A stretch of 64,000 nucleotides of DNA from assembly GCA_900548385.1 (NCBI GenBank), contig URKJ01000025.1:4684-68683 (forward strand), given 5' to 3'. The translations under genes and the position numbers were made by a program. Of the stretch, positions 1 through 7,483 are shown one piece after another. Under the pieces are notes generated by a model that saw only the letters and a list, made by a program, of their open reading frames with translations, was not told the origin of the DNA and ran no database searches. Within the stretch, counting starts at the first letter, position 1. Every line of letters begins with the position of its first letter. Origin of the DNA: an uncultured bacterium. Lineage in GTDB: Bacteria > Verrucomicrobiota > Lentisphaeria > Victivallales > UBA1829.

Positions 1-296
1 CCATTTCTTCCCCGGGAAAAGGGATTTCCCCATAAATTCCCCGGAAACGGAAAGTCGGGGCTCTGTGGAAGAAGTGCTATAAAGTGCCAAAATTGAGTTG
101 AAAAGTAACAGGGAAGTGTTTTTTTGAGGTAAAATTCATCCCGGTGGGAGTTCACTCTCTCTCCGCCAATAACTTACAACAATTCCAAGCCGGTATTTCC
201 GATGCGGTTGCATACCGTTTTTTCCAATGCCGGCTTTATGTTGTTTGTGATGTTGAACTTGGATAAACACATTTTCCCATGCAGGAGCCTCTCACG
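1..296. other. Left-edge non-coding stretch
   Basis: No convincing coding sequence is seen here. The ORF readable on the minus strand across it is a shadow of the acetyltransferase gene to the right. The stretch ends with an AGGAG ribosome-binding site at 283-287 that serves the acetyltransferase. Confidence 0.5.
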
Positions 297-893
297 ATGA
301 ATGATAAACCGGTCGTTCCGATCAACTGTCTGTTTCAGGGGTGTTACAATCCCGCCTTTGAAGCGGAAATCAGCAAATGCAAGGATAAATGCCACGAGTA
401 TAACCAGCTGAATCCCAACGATCGGGAAGCGCAGCGCCGCATCCTGACCGAACTGCTGGGACAGATGGGGGAAAACGTGATATTCACTCCGCCTTTCTGG
501 TGCGATTACGGATACAACATCTCCGTCGGAGATTACTTTTACTCCAACCACAACCTGATCATCACCGACGGCGCCAAGGTGACGTTCGGAAGCCATGTGT
601 TCATCGCTCCCAACTGCTGTTTCACAACCGCCGAGCATCCTGTCGATCCGGAACAGCGCAAGGCCGGGCTGGAGATCGCCAAGCCGATCACCGTCGGCAA
701 CAACGTCTGGATCGGAGCCGGAACGACCGTTCTGGCCGGTGTGACCATCGGCGACAATTCCATCATCGGAGCTGGAAGCGTGGTTTCCAGATCCATTCCT
801 TCTAACGTGGTCGCAGTCGGCGTCCCCTGCCGGGTGATGCGGAAGATCACCGAGGCGGACAAATACCGTTACCCGTTCTATCAGGGGAACTGA
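297..893 (+). CDS. Sugar O-acetyltransferase (maltose/galactoside acetyltransferase-like, left-handed beta-helix)
   Basis: A 198-residue hexapeptide-repeat acyltransferase of the Maa/LacA/NodL type, expected to move acetyl from acetyl-CoA to a sugar hydroxyl in the cytoplasm. An N-terminal helical Mac-like segment is followed by repeated hexapeptide turns (for example ITVGNNVWIGAG, VTIGDNSIIGAGSVV) and the catalytic-type histidine in TTAEHPVD. The length fits the family (about 185-205 residues). I chose the ATG at 297 rather than 279 because AGGAG at 283-287 lies 9 bases before it, while the upstream ATG has no such site. The exact sugar cannot be told from sequence. It stands alone on the plus strand. 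Confidence 0.88.
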   Translation: MNDKPVVPINCLFQGCYNPAFEAEISKCKDKCHEYNQLNPNDREAQRRILTELLGQMGENVIFTPPFWCDYGYNISVGDYFYSNHNLIITDGAKVTFGSHVFIAPNCCFTTAEHPVDPEQRKAGLEIAKPITVGNNVWIGAGTTVLAGVTIGDNSIIGAGSVVSRSIPSNVVAVGVPCRVMRKITEADKYRYPFYQGN

Positions 894-1735
894 TCCGGAG
901 GGCTTTTCCAAGGCTGCCGTGTCTTTCTGTCCAACCGTTTCAGGAAGAAATATGAGTCCCGGTCGGCATAGTCGTACCGCACGGGAAGTTCCTTGCGTGC
1001 GATATACGCCCGCTCCTTCCATCTTTCGGTAGAAGCCATGCGTCCGGAGACGACCATATTTCCTGCGCTTTTCACCATCTTTGATAAATACCTTCGTCAG
1101 TGAAGATGTATTTCTCTGTTTAGGGGGATTTCCGTTCAGGATAACAACTTTTTCCCATTCTGTAATCTCTTACAATTCTGTTGCTATAGTCCATATTGTG
1201 TCATGGGCGATATGGTATTGAATCCGCCGTATCCAGCAGGCTGGAAACAAAGGGGACGGATATTTTCGGGTAAATGAAACGTATCCTTCATTTTTCCGGA
1301 TCAAAAAGCTGTACCAAGACCGAGCCAAGCCCAGAACCTTTGCTCCAAGCATCATTGTGGGTAATACGATACTGCCATCCATTTCGTCTCTGTTATATCC
1401 TTTCTCAAAAGGACTATGCCAACTTCTCTCCACTATCTACACAAATCAGAACTATAAGTGATACATTAATATGTGCTTTTTGTAATATGTCTTATTTTTA
1501 CAAGCGTCTCTTGACTTTCAGCACATATATTTTTTGCGGCAGATAATTCATTGTTGCAGGAGCAATCAACGTCGCCTGTAAAATTTTATCTATTTTATCC
1601 TATTAAGCAGGCTTTCCAACATAGATCGGACAGAGTAGCGTTTTCTTAGAAATATTAAAACATCCATAATCATCGTCTCTTGGCAAGCGGAATGGGCCGG
1701 CTGTTCCATTTTGCACAGCCGGCCCTTCTCCTGCT
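894..1735. other. Gene-poor intergenic stretch
   Basis: About 840 bases without a supported gene. Short ORFs on both strands (for example minus 881-1078 and 1170-1433) match no family I recognise and lack good ribosome-binding sites. The stretch from about 1080 is visibly more AT-rich than the coding neighbours, suggesting relaxed or decayed sequence. Confidence 0.5.
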
Positions 1736-2101
1736 TCAATACTGATGGAATACCTTGGCAACAATCTTCCATTCGCCGTCAATCTTCAACAGTTCGTGGA
1801 AGTCCGTAAACGCAATGCCGTGCCACCCCTCCAATATGACGCGCACCGTCGCGGCCGTACCCTCGATGCTCAGCACGTCAATGCGGGTCTGGGATTCCGG
1901 AGCAGGCCCAAACTGGTCGACGGCTGCATAGAGCGCGTCGATGGAGCCGTTGTAAAGCTGACCGTTCAGATAGCCGTACATCAGCGCATTTTCGGTGAAA
2001 GCGGCTCTCATTGTCCCGCTCTTTCCCGTTCTGCACCCTTCGACGTACTTGCTTACCGCATTGATTACCGCCTCGTAATCTGAAACTTTGATTTTTTCCA
2101 T
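1736..2101 (-). CDS. NTF2-like / lumazine-binding-like small protein
   Basis: A 121-residue protein of the SnoaL/NTF2-like cone fold, closest in pattern to the Lumazine_bd_2 group (putative ligand-binding or isomerase-like proteins of unknown physiological role). Visible family signs are the early YVEGCRTG helix, the ALMYGYLNGQLYNGS strand-turn, and the closing sequence FTDFHELLKIDGEWKIVAKVFHQ that is typical of this fold. No signal peptide. It lies upstream on the same strand as two flavodoxin-fold proteins, with a gap of about 230 bases on its downstream flank, so an operon link is not proven. Function is not assigned. Confidence 0.7.
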   Translation of the reverse strand: MEKIKVSDYEAVINAVSKYVEGCRTGKSGTMRAAFTENALMYGYLNGQLYNGSIDALYAAVDQFGPAPESQTRIDVLSIEGTAATVRVILEGWHGIAFTDFHELLKIDGEWKIVAKVFHQY

Positions 2102-2329
2102 TTGAGACTGTCTCCTTCGATTATGGTTTTTATGGTTTGCATTTCAGCGGCCGTCTGCCAGCAGGAAACCGTCCGCTTTCTCAATATCGCCGGTATTCAG
2201 GAACCCGGAGATTAAAACTTTCCCCCGGTTATTCCTTCTGAATGATCTGATACTCTTTGATTTCCGATCTCATTATAACTGTCTCCTGAAATTGAATTTC
2301 GCTGGTTGAACCATGTACAAATTCCGCGC

Positions 2330-2950
2330 TTACGAGATAAAATTGGTTGCGATCCATGGCTCCTGCGGAGGACGGGGCAGATCTGTCTGCGCCATGCTCT
2401 TGAGCAGATACGCCATATTGTTCCCCAGCGTGCGCATGGTCTGCATTCCTTCGAGGTCTCGTTTGACCTCGTCCGGAGTGAATCCATGGGTCGAATTCCA
2501 GTATTGGCTCGATACGACCGGCATCTGCATGATGGTGAAGTATTTGTTCAGTCGGTCGAATGCCGTGCTCGCTCCGCCTCTCCGGCAGTTCACCGCGCAG
2601 GCGGCGGGTTTGCCCTGAAAACATTCCGACGCCGAGAAGAACACCCGGTCGAGAATCGCGCAGAGAGCCCCCGGAGGTCCCGCATAATAGACGGGCGCGC
2701 CGATGACCAGAGCGTCGCTCCTTTTCATCTTCTCCACGAAGTCCGTGTAGAGCTTTTCCCGGAAGACACAGCCGTCCGCCCCCTCTTCACGGCATTTCCA
2801 GCAGCCGACGCATCCCTGTACCGCCCGGCTGCCGATCCAGAAGATTTCCGAATCGACGCCGTTTCTGTTCAATGCGCCGGTCACTTCGGACAGCGCGGTA
2901 AATGTGCACCCCTCCCGATGCGGGCTCCCGTTCACCAGTAGAACTTTCAT
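2330..2950 (-). CDS. Flavodoxin-family NAD(P)H-dependent FMN reductase
   Basis: A 206-residue flavodoxin-fold protein. The N-terminus VLLVNGSPHREGCT is the phosphate-binding loop for FMN, and the cysteine-rich segment CVGCWKCREEG resembles the linker of iron-sulfur flavoproteins, followed by the second FMN loop GAPVYYAGPPG. The start is set at 2950 because a GGAG site lies about 10 bases upstream; longer frames run into the neighbouring gene. The next gene upstream (2970-3527) is a paralogue, 19 bases away, so the pair is probably one transcript. Likely role is electron transfer or quinone/nitro-type reduction in the cytoplasm; the substrate is unknown. Confidence 0.82.
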   Translation of the reverse strand: MKVLLVNGSPHREGCTFTALSEVTGALNRNGVDSEIFWIGSRAVQGCVGCWKCREEGADGCVFREKLYTDFVEKMKRSDALVIGAPVYYAGPPGALCAILDRVFFSASECFQGKPAACAVNCRRGGASTAFDRLNKYFTIMQMPVVSSQYWNSTHGFTPDEVKRDLEGMQTMRTLGNNMAYLLKSMAQTDLPRPPQEPWIATNFIS

Positions 2951-2969
2951 TTTGAATCTGCTCCATATT

Positions 2970-3527
2970 TTAATGAATGCTTTTCCCAAGTTCAAACGCT
3001 TTTTCTAGCTGCGGATGCCCTGCGATGTCGCCGGATTTCAGAACGCCTCCTGCGATCACGGCTCCCAGATCCTCCCAGTTGAGGAATCCGAGCAGCGACC
3101 TGTAGTAGCGGAGAACCGGTTCGTCGTTTTCCCGGCCGGAACCTTCTGCCGCCATCAGCAGAATGGCCTGTTTGTGCGGAGTCGCCCAGTTCGGATCGGA
3201 CTCGGTCACCGCGAACAGCCGGTCCAGTGCGCACTTCAGCTGCCCCGAGATTCCCCAGTAGTACATCGGCGAGGCGAGCACCAGAATCCCGGCGGAGCGA
3301 TATTCCGGGTAGATTTTCTCCATGTCGTCTTTTTGAACGCAGGGTGACTCCGGATCTCTGCCTCCGCTGAGGCATCCTTTGCAGCCGTGAATCGACATCC
3401 GGTCCAGATCGAAGCGGTGCACGGTGTTTCCGCCGGTTTCCGCTCCCCGGGTAAACTCCCGAATCAAGGCCGCCGTATTGCCGTTTAAACGCGGGCTTCC
3501 GTTGAGAATCAGAATCTTTCCGCCCAT
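2970..3527 (-). CDS. Flavodoxin-family NAD(P)H-dependent reductase (paralogue)
   Basis: A 185-residue flavodoxin-fold protein with ILILNGSPRLNGNT for FMN phosphate binding, a CKGCLSGGRDPESPC cysteine segment, and the second loop ASPMYYWGISGQLK. The start at 3527 is supported by AGGAG about 9 bases upstream; the longer frame up to 3617 lacks this. It is the promoter-proximal gene of the pair with 2330-2950 and is divergent from an HxlR regulator at 3806. HxlR proteins commonly control flavin reductases and sense quinones or aldehydes through a cysteine, so a stress-induced reductase pair is a reasonable inference. Confidence 0.82.
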   Translation of the reverse strand: MGGKILILNGSPRLNGNTAALIREFTRGAETGGNTVHRFDLDRMSIHGCKGCLSGGRDPESPCVQKDDMEKIYPEYRSAGILVLASPMYYWGISGQLKCALDRLFAVTESDPNWATPHKQAILLMAAEGSGRENDEPVLRYYRSLLGFLNWEDLGAVIAGGVLKSGDIAGHPQLEKAFELGKSIH

Positions 3528-3686
3528 TTTCGAAACTCCTTTCTCTGGCGTTTTCTGTGTTTTTCTGGAAGGTGGAGAATTCGCTCCCCTCCGGCTTGTT
3601 CGATCGAACTCTTCCATCTCTTCTATACAATATAATCCATGATTTTATTTTATCAAGAATGAACTTTTTTGTATCATAATATCCCA

Positions 3687-3701
3687 ATAGTTTAATACTA
3701 T
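3687..3701. promoter_or_regulatory. Short perfect inverted repeat, candidate HxlR operator
   Basis: ATAGT-TTAAT-ACTAT lies in the divergent region between the flavoprotein pair and the HxlR gene. The position and symmetry suit a dimeric winged-helix regulator. The assignment is inference from position only. Confidence 0.4.
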
Positions 3702-3805
3702 CGATAAAGTAACCATATTTTTATGCTCAGAATTTGTTTTTTCGGCCATCCGGAGTATAGTAAAAAAAATGAATTTTTTCTGAAAATGAAAGGCGTGATT
3801 TTTAG

Positions 3806-4162
3806 ATGGACAGGAAAAAAGCGTTATCTTTTCACTGCTCGGTGGAAGCCGCAATAGCGGTGCTTGGCGGAAAATACAAGGCCATCATCATCTGGCACTT
3901 GAACGTATCGCCGGTCATGCGCTACAACGAGATTCAGAAAGCCGTTCCGCAGGCGACGGCCAAAATGCTCAGCCAACAGTTGAAGGAACTGGAGGGGGAC
4001 GGGATCATCCGACGGAAACTGTATCCGGTTGTCCCGCCGAAAACGGAATATTCGCTGACGGATCTGGGCAGAACCCTGGTTCCCATTGTCAACATGATGA
4101 GCGATTGGGGACATGACTATTTCCGGTATCTCGGCGTGCCGGATCCATGTCCGGAAGATTGA
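3806..4162 (+). CDS. HxlR-family winged-helix transcriptional regulator
   Basis: A 118-residue DNA-binding protein. The family hallmark is seen as FHCSVEAAIAVLGGKYKA followed by IIIWHL; the winged helix runs over roughly residues 20-95 with TAKMLSQQLKELEGDGII as recognition helix and PPKTEYSLTDLG as wing. Cys11 sits where many HxlR sensors have their redox or electrophile-sensing cysteine. It is divergent from two flavodoxin-fold reductases, which are its most likely targets. Confidence 0.9.
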   Translation: MDRKKALSFHCSVEAAIAVLGGKYKAIIIWHLNVSPVMRYNEIQKAVPQATAKMLSQQLKELEGDGIIRRKLYPVVPPKTEYSLTDLGRTLVPIVNMMSDWGHDYFRYLGVPDPCPED

Positions 4163-5391
4163 TGCTACATTTCGGGGTAGTATTTTGGATTTCATGCGTT
4201 TTCTGGAGGCGGAGCCTGGCAGCCGTGTTTTGAATGAGAAAGACGTTTGGCCCCTCCGCTCAAAATTTGTTTTGTTTAACTTGACGTGCAAACTATTCGA
4301 AGGGTTCTGAGGCTTTCTGATGAAAGCGGAATTTTTGAAGTTACCTTGAATATGAAAAGTTCTCGACAATGAAAAAAAACAGTTCTTTTATGAACCAAAG
4401 TTTGTGAATAGGTGTTGAATGATACGAAAAATGGAAGCGGCCAACAACTGTTGAGGCCGGAGCGAATAGAATTCATATTTTTCTCCTTAAAATGATTCTT
4501 TCTTGCATTTTAGGATTGCAAATATATATTTTTCATCAAAGTTATATTTGGCGTATGGATAGATCCGAATCGGAATCAGCAAGAATTATGATAATTCGGA
4601 AAAATAGAACGTTTGTCGTGATTACCTGTCACTGCCCGAAATGCAATATAACTTTTCGGCATGAAGATGCTGAAGAGGTGTTCTGTACGCGTTTGTCAGA
4701 CACTGCTGTGTGAGAAACAGGAGGAGATGATAGAATCCTCCGCATGTAATAAGCAGGTCTATATCCCAATCGGATTAATTTTTCTATCTTAGTCGTAGTG
4801 GTAAATGCTTTTATTGTCACTTTGCTTGGTATTTTCACATAGATTATTTTGGAAATCAGAGTGGAGTGTTTTTCTGGTATTTATCAATGGAACTTTTTTG
4901 TCTTCCCTGCTGTTTTCTGTTTTTTCAAGTATCGGGAATTTGGATGGGTCTTGGCAATAGCGGCAATCGTTGGAATCTGCGCTTGTATTGGTCGCATATA
5001 TTTAGGGGTTGAGTATGAGTACACCGGAGGTATAGTTGTGGAGAACCAACTCCGCCAATTTTTTACGAAAAAATACGGGAGGAACTGCGGCTCTCCGTGG
5101 AAATGAACGGCTCCATCATGGGAACGTCAACTTTTTAACAGCTCCGCAAAGTATCGCCCTGCTGTTCTCGGATATTCCGGTTTGCTGTAATCCGTGGAGA
5201 GTGACCGGGAAATGCAGAAAATCCGGCAATATCGGCAACGCTCCTGATTCCAATGGAAAATACCGAAGTCAGAACGGTTCTGTCAGGCATGATTCAATGC
5301 TTCTTTTTGTTCAGGTCCGGGTTCCGCCTCCAGCGGATGGAATGCCGGAGCGCGTGAAGCGGAACCGGATTCGAAATACGGATGAATGCCG
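4163..5391. other. AT-rich gene-poor stretch with decayed sequence
   Basis: More than 1.2 kb without an intact gene. Base composition is clearly more AT-rich than around it. Apart from the PAP2-like remnant described separately, short ORFs here match nothing I know. It reads as a graveyard of degraded sequence. Confidence 0.55.
4849..5106 (+). pseudogene. Remnant of a PAP2-type membrane phosphatase
   Basis: The frame encodes a hydrophobic segment followed by GRIYLGVEYEYTGGIVV, which lines up with the third PAP2 motif (usually SR-x-YLGVHYP-x-D-x-x-x-G). The catalytic His of that motif is Glu here and the Asp is Gly; the upstream motifs with the SGH signature are absent because the frame is closed by a stop just before 4849. 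The remaining tail shows no family features. I read this as the C-terminal stump of a dead PAP2 gene. The call rests on one motif plus hydrophobicity. Confidence 0.5.
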
Positions 5392-6126
5392 TCAGACTTG
5401 CCGGATATGTTCCGCACAGTTCAGAATACATTCGGGATTATTGCTGGTTACGCTGTCCACGCCGTTTTCCCGCTGTTTCAGGAACTCATCCTCATTGTCA
5501 ATGGTCCAGGCGTCCACCTGTGTCCCAACAGCGTGAAAACCGCGCACAACCTCCGGTGTGACCCGGTCGCGCCAGAGTCCGACGGAGTCGAACATGCGAT
5601 AATCCTCATAGTTGAAAGTCTCCAAGGCGCAGTCGGGATTGCCGTGAATCAGAATTTCCGGATGCCTCCTCTTCATCTCCTTCAGCAGGTCCAGATGAAA
5701 ACTCACGAGTGTAAAGCGCCCCGTCATATTGCGGCGCAGCAGTTCCTCTGCGACCGTCTCGGCAAACGGAAGAGAATCAACTTTCAGTTCAACAAGATGA
5801 AACAGGTGGGGTTTTTTCGCATTTGTCAGTTCCAGAACTTCTTCGAATGCGGGAATCGGAGTTCCTGCGAACTGTTCCGACTTCCAGCTTCCAAAGTCAT
5901 ATTTCCGCAGTTCTTCGAATGTCATGGAGGCAATTTCCCCCTCTCCGTTCGAAGTCTCGTCAATCGACGCATTATGACATACGACAATGCGGTGGTCCGC
6001 CGTCCAATGCAAATCATATTCAATACGGTCGCAGCCAAGCTGGACAGCCGCTTCAAACGACGGCAAGGTGTTCTGCGGATATTTTTCCGGGAATCCGCGA
6101 TGCCCGCAAACCTGAATTTTTTTCAT
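5392..6126 (-). CDS. Glycerophosphodiester phosphodiesterase
   Basis: A 244-residue TIM-barrel GDPD that splits glycerophosphodiesters into glycerol-3-phosphate and an alcohol. The catalytic histidines are in GHRG (His9) and VVCHN (His51), and the metal ligands in IEYDLH (Glu36, Asp38). VELKVD and DAWTIDN are further family motifs. There is no signal peptide, so it acts in the cytoplasm, as UgpQ does. It is divergent from a DeoR-type regulator at 6316, and the shared intergenic region holds repeated CGTTTT elements. Control by a sugar-phosphate or glycerol-phosphate effector is likely. Confidence 0.93.
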   Translation of the reverse strand: MKKIQVCGHRGFPEKYPQNTLPSFEAAVQLGCDRIEYDLHWTADHRIVVCHNASIDETSNGEGEIASMTFEELRKYDFGSWKSEQFAGTPIPAFEEVLELTNAKKPHLFHLVELKVDSLPFAETVAEELLRRNMTGRFTLVSFHLDLLKEMKRRHPEILIHGNPDCALETFNYEDYRMFDSVGLWRDRVTPEVVRGFHAVGTQVDAWTIDNEDEFLKQRENGVDSVTSNNPECILNCAEHIRQV

Positions 6127-6208
6127 TTCTTTTCCTTTCTGAAAAATGATTTTTCGCGCATACTATATCTTTAAGCGTTATAAAAACAATCATTTCAGAG
6201 TGTATGGC

Positions 6209-6281
6209 AATCGTTTTTCAGAGAAAAAGCATTATTAATGAGCGTTTTCATAAAAGTCACTCATTGACATTGATCGTTTTT
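6209..6281. promoter_or_regulatory. Three helically phased CGTTTT direct repeats, candidate DeoR-family operators
   Basis: AATCGTTTTT (6209-6218), GCGTTTTC (6242-6249) and GATCGTTTTT (6272-6281) place their CG steps at 6212, 6243 and 6275, i.e. 31 and 32 bases apart, close to three helix turns. They lie between the divergent GDPD and DeoR genes, the last one within the DeoR promoter spacer. The role as regulator sites is inferred. Confidence 0.45.
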
Positions 6282-6291
6282 ATGCTATGGT
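6264..6291 (+). promoter_or_regulatory. Sigma70-type promoter of the DeoR gene
   Basis: TTGACA at 6264-6269, a 16-base spacer, and TATGGT at 6286-6291, 24 bases before the ATG at 6316. One of the CGTTTTT repeats falls inside the spacer, which would suit autorepression. Confidence 0.55.
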
Positions 6292-6315
6292 ATTCCCCAT
6301 TGGGAAAGCAATGTC

Positions 6316-7107
6316 ATGAAAAGAGACCGGATTCAGCAAATATTGAATGATTTACAGCATCTGCGCGTTCTTTCAACCGCCCAGGCAGAAGAACGCTACC
6401 ATGCAAGCAAAGCCACGATCCGCCGGAACTTCAATGAACTCGCCGCATCGGGGCTTGCACTCCGGACACATGGAGGCATCCGCTTTCTTGAGCAGGGGGT
6501 GCCGTCCGTTCCCTATGGACTCAGGGAAGAATGGAACACGGAAGAAAAAAGAAGCATTGCACGGGAAGCGGTCAAATACATCCGGGACAGCCGTTCCGTT
6601 ATGATTTACGGCGGTTCCACGACAGAGCACCTGGGGCTCTATCTATCCCAGGGGCGCATCGTCACCAATCTTCCCGATCTGTGCCGCATTCTGCGGATGC
6701 GTTTCCCTACCGGCGATGGACCGCAGGTCATTCTGACCGGAGGTGAATTCAATTTCCGGACCGGAAATCTGGAAGGGCCCGCGTTGCGCCGTTCCCTCGA
6801 AAATTATGAATGCGATGCGGGAGTCGCCTCCGTTTACGGAGTGGATGAAACCGGACTGATTGATATTTCCGACGAATGTTCGGAACAAATTGCCCTTATG
6901 CTTGAAAAATCCTCGCTGCGGATCATTCTTGCGGATCATTCCAAGTTTAAACAGAAAGGATTCTGCCGTTCCCTGCCGTGGAATAAGATTCATATCCTCA
7001 TTACAACTTTCGATCCGGAAAACCATGCTGTCATCAAATCGGCACAGTCGCAGGGCGTGAAAGTGGTGTTCGTCCCTGTGCCGGACAAAAGTCAATCCAG
7101 ATGCTGA
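6316..7107 (+). CDS. DeoR/GlpR-family transcriptional regulator
   Basis: A 263-residue repressor. The N-terminal winged helix (residues about 5-57) shows the DeoR signature with STAQAEERYHASKATIRRN and the wing LALRTHGG. The C-terminal DeoRC sensor has the phosphate-binding motif MIYGGSTTEHL and the family motif ILADHSKFK; this domain normally binds a phosphorylated sugar or polyol. It is divergent from a glycerophosphodiesterase gene, so glycerol-3-phosphate or a related phosphoester is a plausible effector, though sequence does not fix it. Confidence 0.92.
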   Translation: MKRDRIQQILNDLQHLRVLSTAQAEERYHASKATIRRNFNELAASGLALRTHGGIRFLEQGVPSVPYGLREEWNTEEKRSIAREAVKYIRDSRSVMIYGGSTTEHLGLYLSQGRIVTNLPDLCRILRMRFPTGDGPQVILTGGEFNFRTGNLEGPALRRSLENYECDAGVASVYGVDETGLIDISDECSEQIALMLEKSSLRIILADHSKFKQKGFCRSLPWNKIHILITTFDPENHAVIKSAQSQGVKVVFVPVPDKSQSRC

Positions 7108-7483
7108 GACCGATTCGCGCAGAACCGAAGGAGAGATTGACCGCCGGTTTTCGGAAAAGAGTTTTCCTGCCGTTCTTTCAGAGCACAGTCAAAGAATCAC
7201 ATTTGATTTATTGTAATTTCAACGGTTGTGATGTTGTAATGTGTATGACTTTGTAATGCCGCCCTTGAAAACGGGGGCACTACAGGATGATACAGCAAAT
7301 TCGCATTTCAGCAATGATTTTGTTTCATAACGCTCATATTTCATTTTGCTTTTTTCGTCTCCAGTTTGACAAATCCGCGGAACGTTTCGTTCTCACCGGT
7401 TCTCCGGGAGTTTGCAATCTGCTGTCTTCTGCATAGAGGTGAAGAGCCCCGCCGGAATCGGGGGAGTCCGGCGGGGGCATGGG
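7108..7483. other. Intergenic stretch between convergent genes
   Basis: About 376 bases between the DeoR gene and the end of the GH2-like gene. Only a GC-rich hairpin near 7447-7476 stands out; no gene is supported. Confidence 0.5.
7447..7476 (-). terminator. GC-rich hairpin downstream of the GH2-like gene
   Basis: CCCCGCCGGA (7447-7456) and TCCGGCGGGG (7467-7476) form a 10-bp stem with a 10-base loop, directly after the stop of the minus-strand GH2-like gene. A clear T tract is missing, so it may act as a transcript end stabiliser rather than a strong intrinsic terminator. Confidence 0.45.

Noticed and set aside
2..4. Possible minus-strand ATG of a gene leaving the left edge
   Set aside because: Only one codon is visible; cannot be supported.
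881..1078. Minus-strand ORF of 65 residues overlapping the end of the acetyltransferase
   Set aside because: No recognisable family, no good ribosome-binding site and overlap with a real gene; may be a remnant but cannot be supported.
1170..1433. Minus-strand 87-residue ORF in the AT-rich stretch
   Set aside because: Composition and lack of start signal or motif suggest chance.
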